DNA of 64,000 bases. It comes from Psettodes erumei. Lineage: Eukaryota; Chordata; Actinopteri; Pleuronectiformes; Psettodidae. The stretch covers positions 1,617,501 to 1,681,500 of the forward strand of contig JAFBJZ010000357.1 in NCBI GenBank assembly GCA_016785225.1, in the 5' to 3' direction. The notes under the pieces are model-generated. The model was given only the letters and a program-made list of their open reading frames with translations. It did not search any database and was not told the DNA's origin. Positions within the stretch are counted from its first letter, which is position 1, and every line of letters begins with the position of its first letter. A program made the translations under genes and the position numbers. Below, piece by piece: positions 1 to 28,400 of the stretch.

Positions 1-37
1 CACACACACACACACACACCACCACCACCACCACACG
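1..37. repeat. (CA)n followed by (ACC)n microsatellite
   Basis: The window starts inside a CA dinucleotide run that passes into ACC triplets. The tract is probably longer to the left. Confidence 0.95.
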
Positions 38-1494
38 CAGAGATGAAGCACAATAGGGAGATAAGCAGTCCATCAGTTCACAATCCTCTGCTAATGACAA
101 TGGAATTCACATTTTCAACACTTCTAAGACCTCCCACGTGTCCCCCCAAATCTCAGCCCCACTTGCTCAGCCCTCGCCGCTTCCTCTCGCCGTGCTTAAT
201 GATTTCAGCTGTCATCCAGACACGCGCCAGGCCGGCTAAACGAGTGGGTGAGATAGGTATAATTACGGCTTCGCCGAGCGCTTTCGCACCTCGCCAGATG
301 CAATTAGACACATCCTGGTGATGGTGGCGTCTGGCACCTTGCAAGTTTGCTGTGAGCAAAAAAAAAAAATCTGCTGCTGGTAGCTACAAAGCGGGCTGGT
401 TTTGTCATTATTTCCCCTGTTTTTTTTGTCCTTTCATGAGTCGATCGCAGCCGATAAGAATTCACGTCTCAGTGGTCAGCTCCTCCTCTTCCTCACGCCA
501 GATAACACAGCGTCTCAGTTTAGATGATCCCAGCTTCAAATGAGTTTGTCCATTTTGCAGCCCGTTAGTCCACTGCGCTGAGCAGAAATAAGCTGTCCAT
601 GAAAAATATCACGACTGATGTCCGGTCAAATGTTTTACAGGCGTATCTTTCATAACGTTGGTCTACTGGGTTGATTTCATGATTATGTGGTCCAAAACCT
701 TACACTCAATCAGATCCTGTTAGACTGAACAGTGAAAATGTTACAAGGAAAACAGGTGAGGGGCCCTGCATGTTATATACGTTAATGGTGCAGTTCAATC
801 GGCAGCTGAAGGAGGGCGACCCTTCAGAGGTTTACAACGGACGAGCCAGCGCAGAGCCTGCGCGTTGGAAACGGCCTGAGCTTTGGGGAGAGGATTCGGG
901 CTCAGCTGGCAGAAGTGAGACGTCAGCACGTAACGCTCACACTTCCCCAAAACCAGCGGCAGCCTCTCTCATCCGTCCCGCTCGCGGATCTTCTGCCCTC
1001 CTTCGTTTCTCCTCAGAGGCATCATTAGATGAGGATCAACATTCAGAGGCTGCTCAGGCCAGCCCGCTATTTTTAGCCCCTGACGAGCGCGTGTGTGTGC
1101 GCACGCGTGTGCAATGCAGACCGATCACTCCCATCAGCAGCACTGCGAGCGTCGCCATGGCAACCCCGCCTACCGAACAGACGAAGAGAGCACGCAAATC
1201 TGGCCACGCTGGAGCAATGGCTGATGCCAGAGCGGAGCGTGAGAGTGCCCGCGGTTTACGCCCCTGCCGCCGCGTGCTGACGACATTCGCGGGGCCGACG
1301 GGATGCAGCGTGGGACAAACATGAGAGGAAAGTTGTGAGGAGACGAGGCGGGCCGCGCCGGAGCGATATCAGAAGAAGAGTGGAGAGTCCAGCTTGTGTT
1401 CAGGTGAGAAGCAGGAAAGCTCAGGCTTCCACATCATTTACTGCTGTTTACTGCTGAGACAAACAGCTCGCTCTCCACACTACGCATCAGCATG

Positions 1495-1496
<2 letters not shown>

Positions 1497-1544
<48 letters not shown>
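1497..1544. repeat. (AC)24 microsatellite
   Basis: Perfect 48-base AC run in the mettl16 intron. It produces spurious Cys-Val and His-Thr repeat frames on the two strands. Confidence 0.97.
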
Positions 1545-1546
<2 letters not shown>

Positions 1547-3124
1547 CAATCTCTGTCCTCACAGATTTGACCTTCATGGTACGTCTACCTCGCTCTGAAC
1601 GCGCTGGGGAAAGAATTGCGCTGATTAGCAGCAACTTCTTCTCACATGTCAGCTGTTTAAATAAAAAAAAGGGCGTGTAACACAGTTCAGGTCCTCGCAA
1701 GAGCAGAAAGGAGCGCGCCACTTAAACCTCAACATGAATTGCAAAGGTGACTTTGAATATCGCCCAGCTCCTGTTGGGATATTTTGCGAGGCTGCAGAAT
1801 GTGGTGTTGGAGGAAAAGCAGCCATTAGTTACAGCTGAGATGACTATTGTTATGAATATTTTGTTCACAATTATTCTCAAATTACTCAGGGCTACTTTGA
1901 CTTTTGCAACATTTTGAATGTAAGATAGAACAAAACTGATGCGATTCGTCAGAGAAGCGCGCTCTTCACTTTACGGGAGATCTGTTGCCTTAAAATATGA
2001 AAAAAAAACAGTTTGACAAAAAAACAGCTCAGTGCAAGTACCAGCCTCCTTTTACAGTTTCACCACCCCCTGTTTGACAGTGGACTCAGTCAGAGCCTGA
2101 CGGTGCCGTCCAAAGTGAAGCATCAGAACAGGGCTGACGTTATATCTCTGCACAGAACTGCTGTGAGAACAGTCCTTCTGCAGGAGAACTCCCCCTCCCT
2201 CATAAAAAATATGACAGCCAAATGAAATGGCACCGGGGCTGTTGCATTTTTAATACCCTCATTCATGCCTCCTAATCCCACCCCTCTATCTCCCTGATCT
2301 GAGCCCACCCTTCTCCTTCCCTGCAAAAAGTGTAACAAACCAACACTCAAACTATTTTGGGACTTATCTGTTCCTCACTTCCAATCCCAAGCCCGCCCAC
2401 CATATTTCTTCTGCAGCTGCGTCCGCTCCGCTGCTATCAGCCCTCTCCACCGACGAGCCCTGAATGAGGGGAGACGTGTCTCCCCGAGATTACTCTCATC
2501 CCCCAGCCCTCTGCTTAATACTTAAAAAAACCCAGGAGATGAATTCATTGGGAATCACAAAACCAAGCTAATCCCTCCGCTGATGGTGTGACAGACTGAC
2601 GGGGGAGAGCAGCCAAATTTCTGCGTTTGCACGGTTAACCAGAGCTGACGCCGCACACAAGGTTAGGACTCGCATCCTGGACATTCATTCACGAGGTAGG
2701 AAAAACAAAACAATGCGCTGGCAACTGCCTCCAGCCTGGACTCCTGCTTTCACTCCATGTCTGATCAATTTGGACCATTATTCACACAAAACAAGACGTG
2801 CACCACATCACCCTGGACCCCAGGATTCATCAATCCGTCGGCCCCTTCAGCTGACTGATCAGTGTGTGCATGCTGGATTGTGTGTCTCAGCACTGTGCAA
2901 CGCCGGGTTCAACCTGCTTTCATGTTTCTCTGGTTATCTGACAGTCGGCGTGCTTGGTGATGGAGCAGCCAGACGAGCCAATCGGACGCCAGCAAAGCAG
3001 CGGCGGTGGTTTAGAGAGCAAACAGAGGCCCTCCCCAGTATTAGTGTGGGGTTCCTAATAAAGTGCTTAGTGAGATCATGCATCCTGCTCCACTGCTGTC
3101 TCCTTCACCGATTTCTTTTGTCCT

Positions 3125-3127
<3 letters not shown>

Positions 3128-3157
<30 letters not shown>
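3128..3157. repeat. (AC)15 microsatellite
   Basis: Perfect AC run in the mettl16 intron. Confidence 0.95.
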
Positions 3158-3159
<2 letters not shown>

Positions 3160-3514
3160 GATCTCAAGTCCAAACACTACCAGCCCTCTGTCTGTCTGTC
3201 TGTCAGAGAGGTACACACATCAAAAACTGATAATGAACACCTGTCACAAAACACTGGGCCACAAAAGGATCAGCGCACACACCACATCCACGTTCATCTG
3301 CATAACACAGGCGAGAAGGAGCAGACGCCGTACCTGTTTCACACAGCGCCAACAAAGAGGCAGGAGGGCGTCTCTGTCCTGACAGATGAACAGCAGACCT
3401 GTCACTTCTTACATCCACTCTGGATGTTTCCATCCACTCCTTTGTTTCACTTCACAGTCATAAACATGACAATCGCACCTGTCATGCTCCACAAATCAGG
3501 CCTTTCAATTTCAT

Positions 3515-3538
3515 CACACACACACACACACACACACA
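3515..3538. repeat. (CA)12 microsatellite
   Basis: Perfect CA run in the mettl16 intron. Confidence 0.95.
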
Positions 3539-3615
3539 TAAACTTCTCCCTATTCTTCCAACAAAACAAAAAAGCTAAAGTGGCATTTTAACTACATGTG
3601 AAAGACCTTCACCCA

Positions 3616-3665
3616 TTTATCAATTATCCATATTATTGCCGATTAATTTTCTTTCAATCTTCTAT
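3616..3665 (-). repeat. Fragment of a teleost AATCGATTA-rich dispersed repeat
   Basis: The segment contains the words ATCAATTATCC, TTGCCGATTAATTTTCT and TTCAATC in the order I remember from a dispersed repeat common in spiny-rayed fish. It is the opposite orientation of the copy at 16933-17011. Family membership rests on memory of the consensus, not on a search. Confidence 0.5.
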
Positions 3666-4707
3666 TTACTGAAGCTCCATTTAAAAGATCCTCCTCTACC
3701 TCACTGCCTGTCGCTCATCCTCATTTTTCACTCACAAAGGAAGAACTGCTTCACTGACAACACAGGACCAATTCTGGATGCAAACCACAGCTCCCAGTGC
3801 AGTGTCTGCCCAAACTCTTTCTGTTCTGCTTCATGTTTGGTTCCTGCAGCAGCAGCAGCAGCAGCAGCAATCGCGAGCAACGCCGCATATTCCTCCTTTG
3901 TTCCCCTGCCCGGACTTTTTCAAATAATGGCTCTCAGCAGCATCTCAATGTGACCTTCAGTTAATTATGTGTGAATGTGAAGGTTACTGGTCAGTTACCG
4001 TCACTCACACGTTCTTTGAGAAGTCCCTCTGAGTAAAAATGAAAACCTTTCATCTGTTTCTCTGACTCTGATTGGGATTCTTGGCGCTGCTGCCAGAAGC
4101 TGAATGAGCAGTAAAGATCAGATCCAGTCAGCTGGGACATGAGCAGTGCTGAATGGGATCCCCAGGCATACTGGTGAAAAAAGGTGTTTCAGTGAGCTCA
4201 GCATCTGGCCAGAAGCATGAGGACACCTGACCGCCTCCTTTTAAAACCCAGGACATCTGGCTGCGGCAGCTATTTGCTCCTGTTCAGCCGCACGAGCTGT
4301 GTTTACATTCCATTATGTGGCATGGATGCTGGAGATGGGACAGATTCCTGCAGGCTCACATCTGATCCCATTATTTCTTATGGTAACCGATAAAAACTGT
4401 AAATGTAAACAGTCAGGGCATTTTCACGCACGTCATTATGGCATAATAAAAGGAGTTATTCAAAGCAATAAACCACCTGAATCTCATTTCTGTACAGTGT
4501 TTGAACACCGATGGGAAAATTGGATTTTGTAGAGTTTTGAAAGAGGATGAAGTAAATACAAGCAGTTGAGAAAAAAGTGACCAGAGGAAGTTTGAATACA
4601 GCTGGAGGAAAAGTGACAAACTGTTTTCATGCAACACACACGCGCGCGCTATATATGTATGTATGTATATACACAGGAGGGGCGGGGGCACGCGTGCATG
4701 TACTCAC

Positions 4708-4835
4708 ACGGGCCGTCCTGCCAGGCTGGTGTGCACGTGCTGCTGGAAGTCTGGATACTTGGAGGCCAGGTAAGCGAAGTCAGGCGGTCTGTCTTTGTAG
4801 CGGTTCCGAGGATGCATGGACTTGTTCAGAGCCAT
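4708..4835 (-). CDS. mettl16: METTL16 first coding exon (5' part of gene, partial)
   Basis: Start exon of METTL16, the nuclear N6-adenosine methyltransferase that modifies U6 snRNA and hairpins in the MAT2A mRNA 3'UTR, linking methyl-donor level to MAT2A expression. The exon gives 42 codons plus two bases. It begins MALNKSMHPRNRYK and continues with PPDFAYLASKYPDF, which I recognise from the human N-terminus (MALSKSMHARNRYK, then the same PPDFAYLASKYPDF). This part belongs to the N-terminal RNA-binding module; the methyltransferase fold and its NPPF motif are encoded further left, outside the window. The ATG at 4833-4835 sits in AAGATGG, a good start context. The exon ends in phase 2 at donor GTGAGT (4702-4707), splitting a Val codon as expected. 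The frame stays open upstream of the ATG, but homology begins at this Met. Confidence 0.93.
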
Positions 4836-4885
4836 CTTCAGAGCCCCGGGTTCAGGACCAGCTTGAAAGCGGACACAGATGTGAT

Positions 4886-5370
4886 TCTGAGTGGGGGAGC
4901 TTAGAAAACGCTGTACAATAAACCGACACGTGAACTGAAAGCGCAATCTGACTCTGAATCAGGTAACTTTGGGGGGAAAATAATAATACGTATCCACCAT
5001 TCAAACTCTGCTGTTTATAGTCACTTACATGAACCCTGTGTCTCCTTCTTTATTTTACGTCGAGGCGGGGAACTAATACTCTCGATTTTTTTAAACTTGG
5101 AGTAACAGCTAGCGGATTGTCAGAGCTGGATTGGCGCATGAAGCTAACTGTGAAGCTAGTGCTACTTCCTGTTTACCTTTATCGTAGCTTTATCTTGACG
5201 TGACGATGCTCGTCAGTTTCTTACTGCCGGCGCTAACTTTTTAAGCTGAGAAACTGTGTCGGAAACTCGCAAACAACTCACGTTGTCCAAACGTTGCCCA
5301 CTTTCTGCAACTCTCTTCCTGGATGCCCTCCACGTCACCGCTCTACGCCGATGCGTAATTACGTCATGAT
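4886..5370 (-). promoter_or_regulatory. mettl16: mettl16 5'UTR and promoter region
   Basis: A possible 5'UTR splice acceptor (CCCCACTCAG on the minus strand) ends near 4887, so the noncoding first exon probably lies further right. The interval about 5040-5365 has more CpG than its surroundings, contains GCTAGC words (5108-5113), and ends at an ATF/CREB-like TTACGTCAT at 5359-5367. I infer the transcription start here; no start site is proven. Confidence 0.5.
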
Positions 5371-5379
5371 AACAATGAC

Positions 5380-5915
5380 TTGTAACCAAAAAAATTTCAA
5401 CGGAAATGTTTGATGAAATTAACCGACATTACTCTACCGCTCATTTAAACATATTACTTTATTAAATTTTCAAAATTATGAGCACTAATTAAGCTTCCTA
5501 ACTGAGATTCCATGGTATATTTTGAATGTAAAAAGCAAAGATCAATTGAAATGAATATTCATACAAATACAATTAATAAATTGATATTTTATAGCAACAA
5601 GTTTAATCAGATTTCCTTTCAAGACTTTTTGCTTAATTTCCTAAACTTGTAACTTAACAAATATTACAATTACACAATTTTTTTGTTTGACAAGTTTTTC
5701 TTTACTGTTTTTGCCCTTTTGATTTTTAATTTTATTTCCCTATATAAGGTTTGATTGCACCTGTCTTTTGCATTGTTGAAAAATGTTATGAAAATGGAGA
5801 ATAGAAAAATATTTTGACTTATGATATTTTTCAGCAGAAAAAAAACCAATACACTGGCCTATGGCATAATATCAGGCAGTTCAATACAAATGAGCAGGAA
5901 ATACAAATGCAGATT
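5380..5915. other. Short AT-rich intergenic gap
   Basis: AT-rich sequence between the mettl16 promoter and the presumed pafah1b1 3' end. I see no coding exon or RNA gene here. Confidence 0.6.
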
Positions 5916-8824
5916 TTACTTCTTTTATTATATTGCAAACAATGACATCCAGGTATATTGTTAACAGTTTGCTGAGTGAAGAGTGAGACCATAGTGGCGA
6001 AAACATCATGAGTTCTCCTGTAGGAGCTTGTTGTGCAGTCTGAAGCCCTCGGATGTGGTTCACAGGCAGGTTACAGAGGACAGGTGGACTTGAGGCCGGT
6101 GGAAACGACCTACAGACAGTCAAAACCTGTCTGTCAGTCCCTTCACACACCAGACCTGAGCAGCACAGGGATTGCTTGGGACCTGCGAATGGCAAAAGGG
6201 GATTTCTTCAACAGGGCGCACATCTGCGTACTAACACCAGCAGCTGTGCTGTAGCTTTTATCGACCTTTTTTTGTTTGTTTGTTTTTTTACAAAAGAAAC
6301 AGAACACACATCGTCCTTACCTTTGATTGACCACCTCCCTTGAGTAAAACCAAGGAGGGGGAAAAAAAAGTTTTTAATTTACATTTTATGGTCAGGCATG
6401 TCATAGCGTGATCCTGAGGAGACATGAATCATTTTTCAAAAGTTGGTCACGCAGTGTTGGACCAACAAAAGGAGGCAGAATTCTTAAAATAAACCAGATT
6501 GTACTGATAAATGTCTCCATTTTTGGCTTCAGCTAGAACATTTAACACATTGGCATCTTCATTAGCCATGCCAAATAGTACTACAAAATTAGCTGATTCT
6601 CCACCCAAGAGAGAACAGCGTGTAGAAAAAAAAATTAAACATTTTGTGAGAGGGGACGGGGAGGGTGGGGGGGCACACACCAAAGGGAGACGTCAGTAAT
6701 ATTCCCTGAAAGAGAGGGTTTCTCCTTTGGAACATCCTAGTCTGCCACAATCCCATTGCATTTACAGAAGGCGGAGGCAGCAGACCTCCATCAAATAGCA
6801 TCACACACAACAAAACCAGCCTTTCTACAACTAGTGAGCAGAGCTGTCTGAACGCAGCCAAACAAACAGGAATGTAAAAGGAACAGTTGTACATGTGGGG
6901 AAATAAGCCCATCCACCTCACCGCCAAGAGTTGTATGAGGAGATGGATACCACTTCTCATGTTTGCAGCCAGCTATCTTAGCTTAGCATAAAGACTGGAA
7001 ACAGATGGAAACTACTAGCCTGGCCCTGTCCAATGGCAGAGAGCAGTTGCTAGGCAACCAGGGGGACTACAGCAAATTACTGGAACATATGCTGAATGTT
7101 TGAACCCTAATTTTGAGCTGCCCAGTGGGGTAAAGAAAGAAAGTGTTTACATCAGCCTGTGTGTTTAGGAGTGGAAGCCAACAACATATCTCACTTGTTG
7201 AAAAGCAGCGCAGACACGTCAGCGTAGCATCAGCAGAATGGCTGCTAAGGTACCGCTGCTGGCCCACACAGTCCATTCAGCTGATTTTATAGTTTTCACT
7301 TGGCAGCAAACTGCAAAATCATTTAACAAAACTACCCAAATTAGGTCGTTTCATCATGGTGCGACCAAAAGGTTACCGCGAGTGCCAAGGGCTGAAGGGA
7401 TTAGCAAATGTACTTTTAATTTCACTGCATTTTCAATCCCAATTTGAAGCTGTCTTCTTTATTTGAACGTCCCCATAAGATGCATTAAATTGTAGTTACA
7501 GCGCAAACACCAGAGAGGTATCATATTGTCAGAGGCGTATTTCCCCAAAAAGTCAAACTACTTTAAACACACAGTTTATTCAAGGCTCGAGCATTTTAAC
7601 AGGACAAAACCCGGCTGTTCCGACAGCTCTGCCTCTGGTGCAGGTTTACATGCAGCGGTGCTACATCAACAGGTCACATGAGGCTCACAGTAGCCACTAG
7701 GAGTCTGAGCAGCAGATCACACAGGAAGAGGAAAACCTGGCAAAGAAGCTAAGATAAGAAGATCAGTTAAGCAGTGGAATTCTTTATTAGCCAAGAACTG
7801 CATTGGAATGAAAAGACTAATCAGAAATGATAGGTTTATGCATTTATCAACATCATTCGATTTCAACGCAGTCTTCGATCATCATTAAAATGACCCAAGG
7901 TTTAGTGAGAACAGGGATGTGCAAGATTAATGAAGCACCTTGCCAGCTACAGTTGGAAGATGGCTGTGTTGCTGCCCTCCCAGGGGAGTGGAATGGTTGT
8001 TTCTACAGCACAGACTGGTTTACAGTTACTTTCCAGTCTTTCCCCCCCAAAAAAGTGCCCGGTTTTACAGTTCCAGCTCCACAAAGATGAAAAGCTGAAC
8101 ATTTGAGGAAAGCCACTCAGAAGACTTTGCATATGAGAGGTGCTCTGCGAGGCTCGTCCTCCGTTATCTGATCCAGGAGCTCTCTGCGGCGAAACCAAAC
8201 CTCGCCATCATCAGATCACTTCACACGTCTGCTGCTAGCGTTTCCTCACTAATACTACATTCCCATCCAGTTTATCCTTTAGTGTGATCGTACAAAATCG
8301 CCAAATCTCTTAATAACAAGCTAAATTTACATTTCATATTTTCACAGAAAACTGATTTTGTTTTACTCAAAACCATTTTTATTATGAGAACATATCTCAC
8401 CCCTCAGCAATTAGAGATCTTTGCACATCCCAGATATCAAACCCAGGGGGCTCACTTTGACGTTTGTTTATTTCACACGAGGCTTCTGTCTGCAGCTTTC
8501 AGAGGCGTCCTGGGTCAACCCAGCGTCCAGCCTCACATAATTCCTATGGTTCGCCGATCCCTGCCGAGACCGAGCGGTCAGGGGACGAGGCGAGGACAGA
8601 GGGCTTAGTCTGTTCAGAGACTGACCTGCAAGGTCACAGGAAGGCGTCTCATAAAAGGGAGACACGCCCCTCGTCTTTATCAAGCGCTGGAGATTAAACG
8701 GGTGTAATCCCTGAACTCTGCTCAGGTGCTGCTGTGACCCGGGGCGCTCGCTGACAGCGAAAGACAAACTCGCTCGCCCGCTACATCCTGCGAATAGCTC
8801 AGGCCGCTTTTTTTTTTACATCGC

Positions 8825-8855
<31 letters not shown>

Positions 8856-9717
8856 CGTTTTCCTCTTTGCTGCAGATTTATTAAACGGGATATTTTATCT
8901 AAAGCCTAGCAGTGGCTCACGTGCCACCGAGACAAGAGTACAAAGTTGTGTTTCAGCCCCCGAAGGTCCAAGGACAACAGTTTGAAACATTCGTATATAC
9001 AGCCATTAAAATATTACCTAGTTCCACATGAAGAGAAATGGTATGCACACTTGAGAAGTGACGTTATAAAGCTACAGATTATTTCAATAACAAAGCCCCA
9101 CAGACAATCGCATCTTATCGCGTCATATATGCTTCTCCTGCCTTAACTCTCCAACGTTTCACCAAGCTAGGCACCGACCGACTACGACAGTGAAGGAGAG
9201 AAATAACAGAGAAAAAAAAAAAATCCTAAATAAAAAAATAGACAAAAATAAATCTTACACATAAAGACACTGTCATTTCTTAAATTATTGGTTTTTAGTG
9301 CCCTACATTTTACACCCAGTCAAAAACACCTGCCTTCGGTTGGTCGGTAAGGCTGCGTGACAGACGGCCAGCCCCGTGTTAAACCTATGGTACTTCAAGA
9401 CAACGTTATGTAAATTTACAGTATACAATTTTGGATTACCATGCAAGAATACTTTTTTTGTGTAACATTTAATAGCTCGATCTACATCCAGGAATAATTT
9501 ACATAGAAGGACAAAAGTTATTGGACCAGAGAGCGCAGTGGGTAAATAACCATGGTGGTAAGTGCAGCTGGAGGAGATGAAGATGTGCGGGTGACGTTTC
9601 ATGTTAGATGAGGGGGTGGATGGGATGAAGGGGGGTGGGGGTGGGATGGAGGGGGAGGTGGGATCCCGAGGTGTGCCTGGCTAATCGGGCCGGTGGTCCA
9701 ATTCTCCAAGGTCCAGA
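5900..9717 (-). other. pafah1b1: Probable pafah1b1 3'UTR
   Basis: The roughly 3.8 kb after the LIS1 stop codon has no recognisable coding exon. Several minus-strand AATAAA signals occur, at 7458-7463, 7575-7580 and, most distal before mettl16, 5924-5929. Mammalian LIS1 mRNAs have a long 3'UTR, so use of the distal signal is plausible. A Pumilio-type TGTATATA lies at 8994-9001. A T-run of about 27 is at 8825-8851. The true polyadenylation site is not determined. Confidence 0.5.
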
Positions 9718-25253
<15,536 letters not shown>

Positions 25254-25490
25254 GGCGACGGGGAGGTGCGGGCGGGGCCGGGAGGGTTAAGACGGTCAGA
25301 GGTGAGTCTCGTGCAGCTGCCGCGCTCTCCTCGGTCGGGAGATGAGCTGTGCTGATCCGGGCGACGCGGGCGAGGACGGGCTGCGCGCTCCAGCGGCGGG
25401 CGCTCGGTTTTGTCCAGACAAAGACTCGGACTGAGGAGAGGGGAACGCGGGAATCTGCCCCCCAACCGGCTGACTCCAGGGACGAGAGAA
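25254..25490 (-). promoter_or_regulatory. pafah1b1: CpG-rich 5' region next to the pafah1b1 start exon
   Basis: The DNA just 5' of the ATG is markedly GC- and CpG-rich, with GGGCGGGG-type boxes around 25268-25278 and many CG dinucleotides to about 25460. No convincing acceptor with a pyrimidine tract is visible close to the ATG. This could be a proximal promoter with an unspliced 5'UTR; it could also be only a CpG-rich second exon. Confidence 0.45.
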
Positions 25491-25499
25491 GTGCCGAGG

Positions 25500-28400
25500 C
25501 TGCAGACCAGTCACCAGCCAAGTCTACACTGCATCTGGAGTGGAGAGAGAGAGAGAGGCAAGTTCCATTAGGTATGCATGACAGATAACATGAGGAGTTG
25601 GTGGGGATGAAAATGTGCTGCATCAATGTCTGCAACACACACACACACACATCTGTCAACAATGGAGAAAATAAGAGAAGCAAGAAACAATACATGCACT
25701 GTGTCTTCTACCAGAAAGACAACTCGCACGAGAAACATTCAACAGCACTCTATAAAAGACGGCATGAAGCCATCGATCACAATCAGCATTCATCATTTCA
25801 TACGGAATCACCACCTTTCCATGATGTCCTGCCTCACTTGCTTTTCAGCTTCGCTCCTGCCATCTACCTTCACAATCCATCCGTCATGTCGCCAGGCTGG
25901 TCTGAGCGCACGCACAAGCGCTGACCCACATTCTCTGAGCGACGCACTTCACCTCCCAGGTTGCCAGAAGAAAAGAAAAACAGGACGCGGCCGAGCACGC
26001 GCGAGCGACGGCCGAACTCTCGTTACGACACCTCCTCAACAGCGAGACTGATGAAATCGCTATGATCGTTTGTGTCAGCAAAAAATTTATTGGCGTTGGT
26101 AGGAAAACCTATCTATTGTTAGAAGTGGAGTACTGATGTGAGGAACAATGAATGTGCCATGCAGCCAACAAGGATGCGAGCAAGTCTATTTTTATACTGC
26201 ATCGTAGTGGTGAAAAGTACTTTACCAAAACAGGCGCCCACTAGAATACTAACTGTGAGCTCCAATAAGCCTCTTAGTCTACTGGGACCAGCCGGACTGA
26301 ATCCCTGCCAGAACAGTAAACAAAAGGTACAAACTAAGCCAATTTATGTCCCGCAGCAGAGTGACACATGTACAACACGACGTGGACGGCCAGACACATG
26401 TGCGGGAGACTTGCTGCACGGGAGAGGCTCCAGTGGAGGAGAGAGGAACGCTTCTGGAGCGGGGACTGGGATTGGATGCGCTCCAGGAGGCTGCGCTGCA
26501 GGAACATTTACACATTCCTCATTTCAGCTGATGAGGCAGGAGTGACATGACCGCAGGGGAAAGTTTCTCTTTCTCGCTCCTGCTTTGTTTGCGCAAAAAG
26601 AGCGAAGCAGCCTCGGAGCCTAACACATACATACACGCGCAGCACGAGGGCTGCAGGCGCAAGACTGACCGACCTGGCACGGAGTGCGTTCAGCTGGACG
26701 TACGGAGTGAAACTGAGGCGTTCGCTCGCCGTATTTGCACCGGCGACACTTTGACATTGCGGAAAGACTAGTAAACAAACGCCAACAGCTAACCTCTGGA
26801 CCCAGATGTCACCGCCTGACTGTGCGTGGATTGCAACACGCTGGACGTTTCTGGATGATGCCCGACAACCTCGGCCACAGCAGTACGACAACGGAACCAA
26901 AAATGGCTCTTTCTCAAAGACATCCACTGAAACCGTGCACTTTCTACATCAACCTGTACGACCGCCATGGTGTGTGAAATTAGGTCATGTACTATAGTGA
27001 TTTTAGTGCTGCAGGCAGCTGTCATCGCTGTGTGTATCCATTAATGTGTTAGACTCCCCTCTCTGCAAATCTAATTTGTGGCGCCGGTATTGAGCAAAAT
27101 GTTTGCACAATCACATAATCAGGCTAATTGCCTCAGCACAAAATGTGGCCGTGTCTTGATGGAGGGGGGGCTGCAGCCGTGCTGTATCTATAAATCTGCC
27201 TGCTGACAGTTAATAATGGTTATGTGTCTTCCTGCCATTGATTCTCTTCTCTTTGTGTCGCACAGGGAGCTGAGCAGTCAGGAGCCCCTGGCGGTAATGG
27301 CGTAGACTGTTTTGAAAGATGTGGATTAATTTCCTGATGAGTGCCAACAGGTCATCTGCCACTTTTAATAAATAATGGAAAACATCCTCCGTTTCTCTGT
27401 CTTAGGCATCAAGTAAAAACTGTAATGAACTAACAATCTGTGCACACGCCTTCTGTTGTTATCAAAGTGTGAAGCATTAGTGCTGGGCCTGCATTATTTT
27501 ACAAAATGTGGAACATTGAATATAAGATTGGGGTCAAAACACTAATTAAACCAAGCAACCATGGCAGAAAAGATCAGAGTGAGGTGTCAGCAAAGCTCTT
27601 AACTGCTACAACAAAACACACACACACACACACACTCTTTCTCAGACGCTCAGTTTAACAGGCTGTGTGTATGTAACGACACTGAAGCTGACCAATGAGG
27701 CATCAGGTCAAAACACAACATGAGAGAGAAGTACGTCCACCTGCCAAATGTGACAGACAACGCTTGTTTTAATATTCAAGACATCCATGTCAGAACAAAG
27801 CCCCAGAGAATGCAGTGCAGGAAGGAAGGCCGACAAAATGTGAGCGTCAAGTTGTGTTGCAGTGGTTGAGAGAAAAAACAACAACATACCATCACAGCAA
27901 TGCCGACTATTCTCAACTCTCACGTCACTCAGCTCACTTTCTGCTAACGTCATGATGTCATGGTCCGCTTTCAGCTGGAATCTGGAGCGCCTTCATTTTC
28001 TTTTGGTGACCTCACCTTCGTGCCTCCTGTGTGAAGGAGCGCTGCATTGTAATCATACCCGACTGCCTTTATACAAACAAGACAGAGCAACTGCGACAAG
28101 CCAACCTGGCCTATGGCATGCAGGAAAAGCTAAAAGAAGCATGAAAATGAGGGTCACGCCATATTCCTGGTCACAGTTATTTCTCTATGTGATCCCAACA
28201 CTACATGGCCCTAACATAAATGAGCACTGAGCCTCAAACAGACGCCAACACTGTGAGCTTTTTGATCAAGGTCATTTTAAGGTCTAACATGTCCCGATCA
28301 GGAGGTGGCTATACTCAAGCTCAGGGCGTCCCTACCACTGTAACAGTACAGGTACAGTACATCATGTTGCCTATTATATGATCACATTTTTATGAAAGAA

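Larger units (their letters stand above)
1..4707 (-). other. mettl16: mettl16 intron (downstream of first coding exon)
   Basis: This non-coding stretch lies 3' of the mettl16 start exon. I looked on the minus strand for the next exon, which in the family continues with a Ser-Leu-Asn-Phe-Lys-Asp-Pro motif, and did not find it, so it should lie left of the window. The interval holds several CA tracts, a (CAG)7 run near 3845-3869, and a repeat fragment at 3616-3665. The open frames here are short and resemble no family I know. Confidence 0.75.

Noticed and set aside
770..1324. Plus-strand frame of 184 codons
   Set aside because: GC-rich open stretch inside the mettl16 intron, with no family motif, no splice logic and opposite strand to all genes here.
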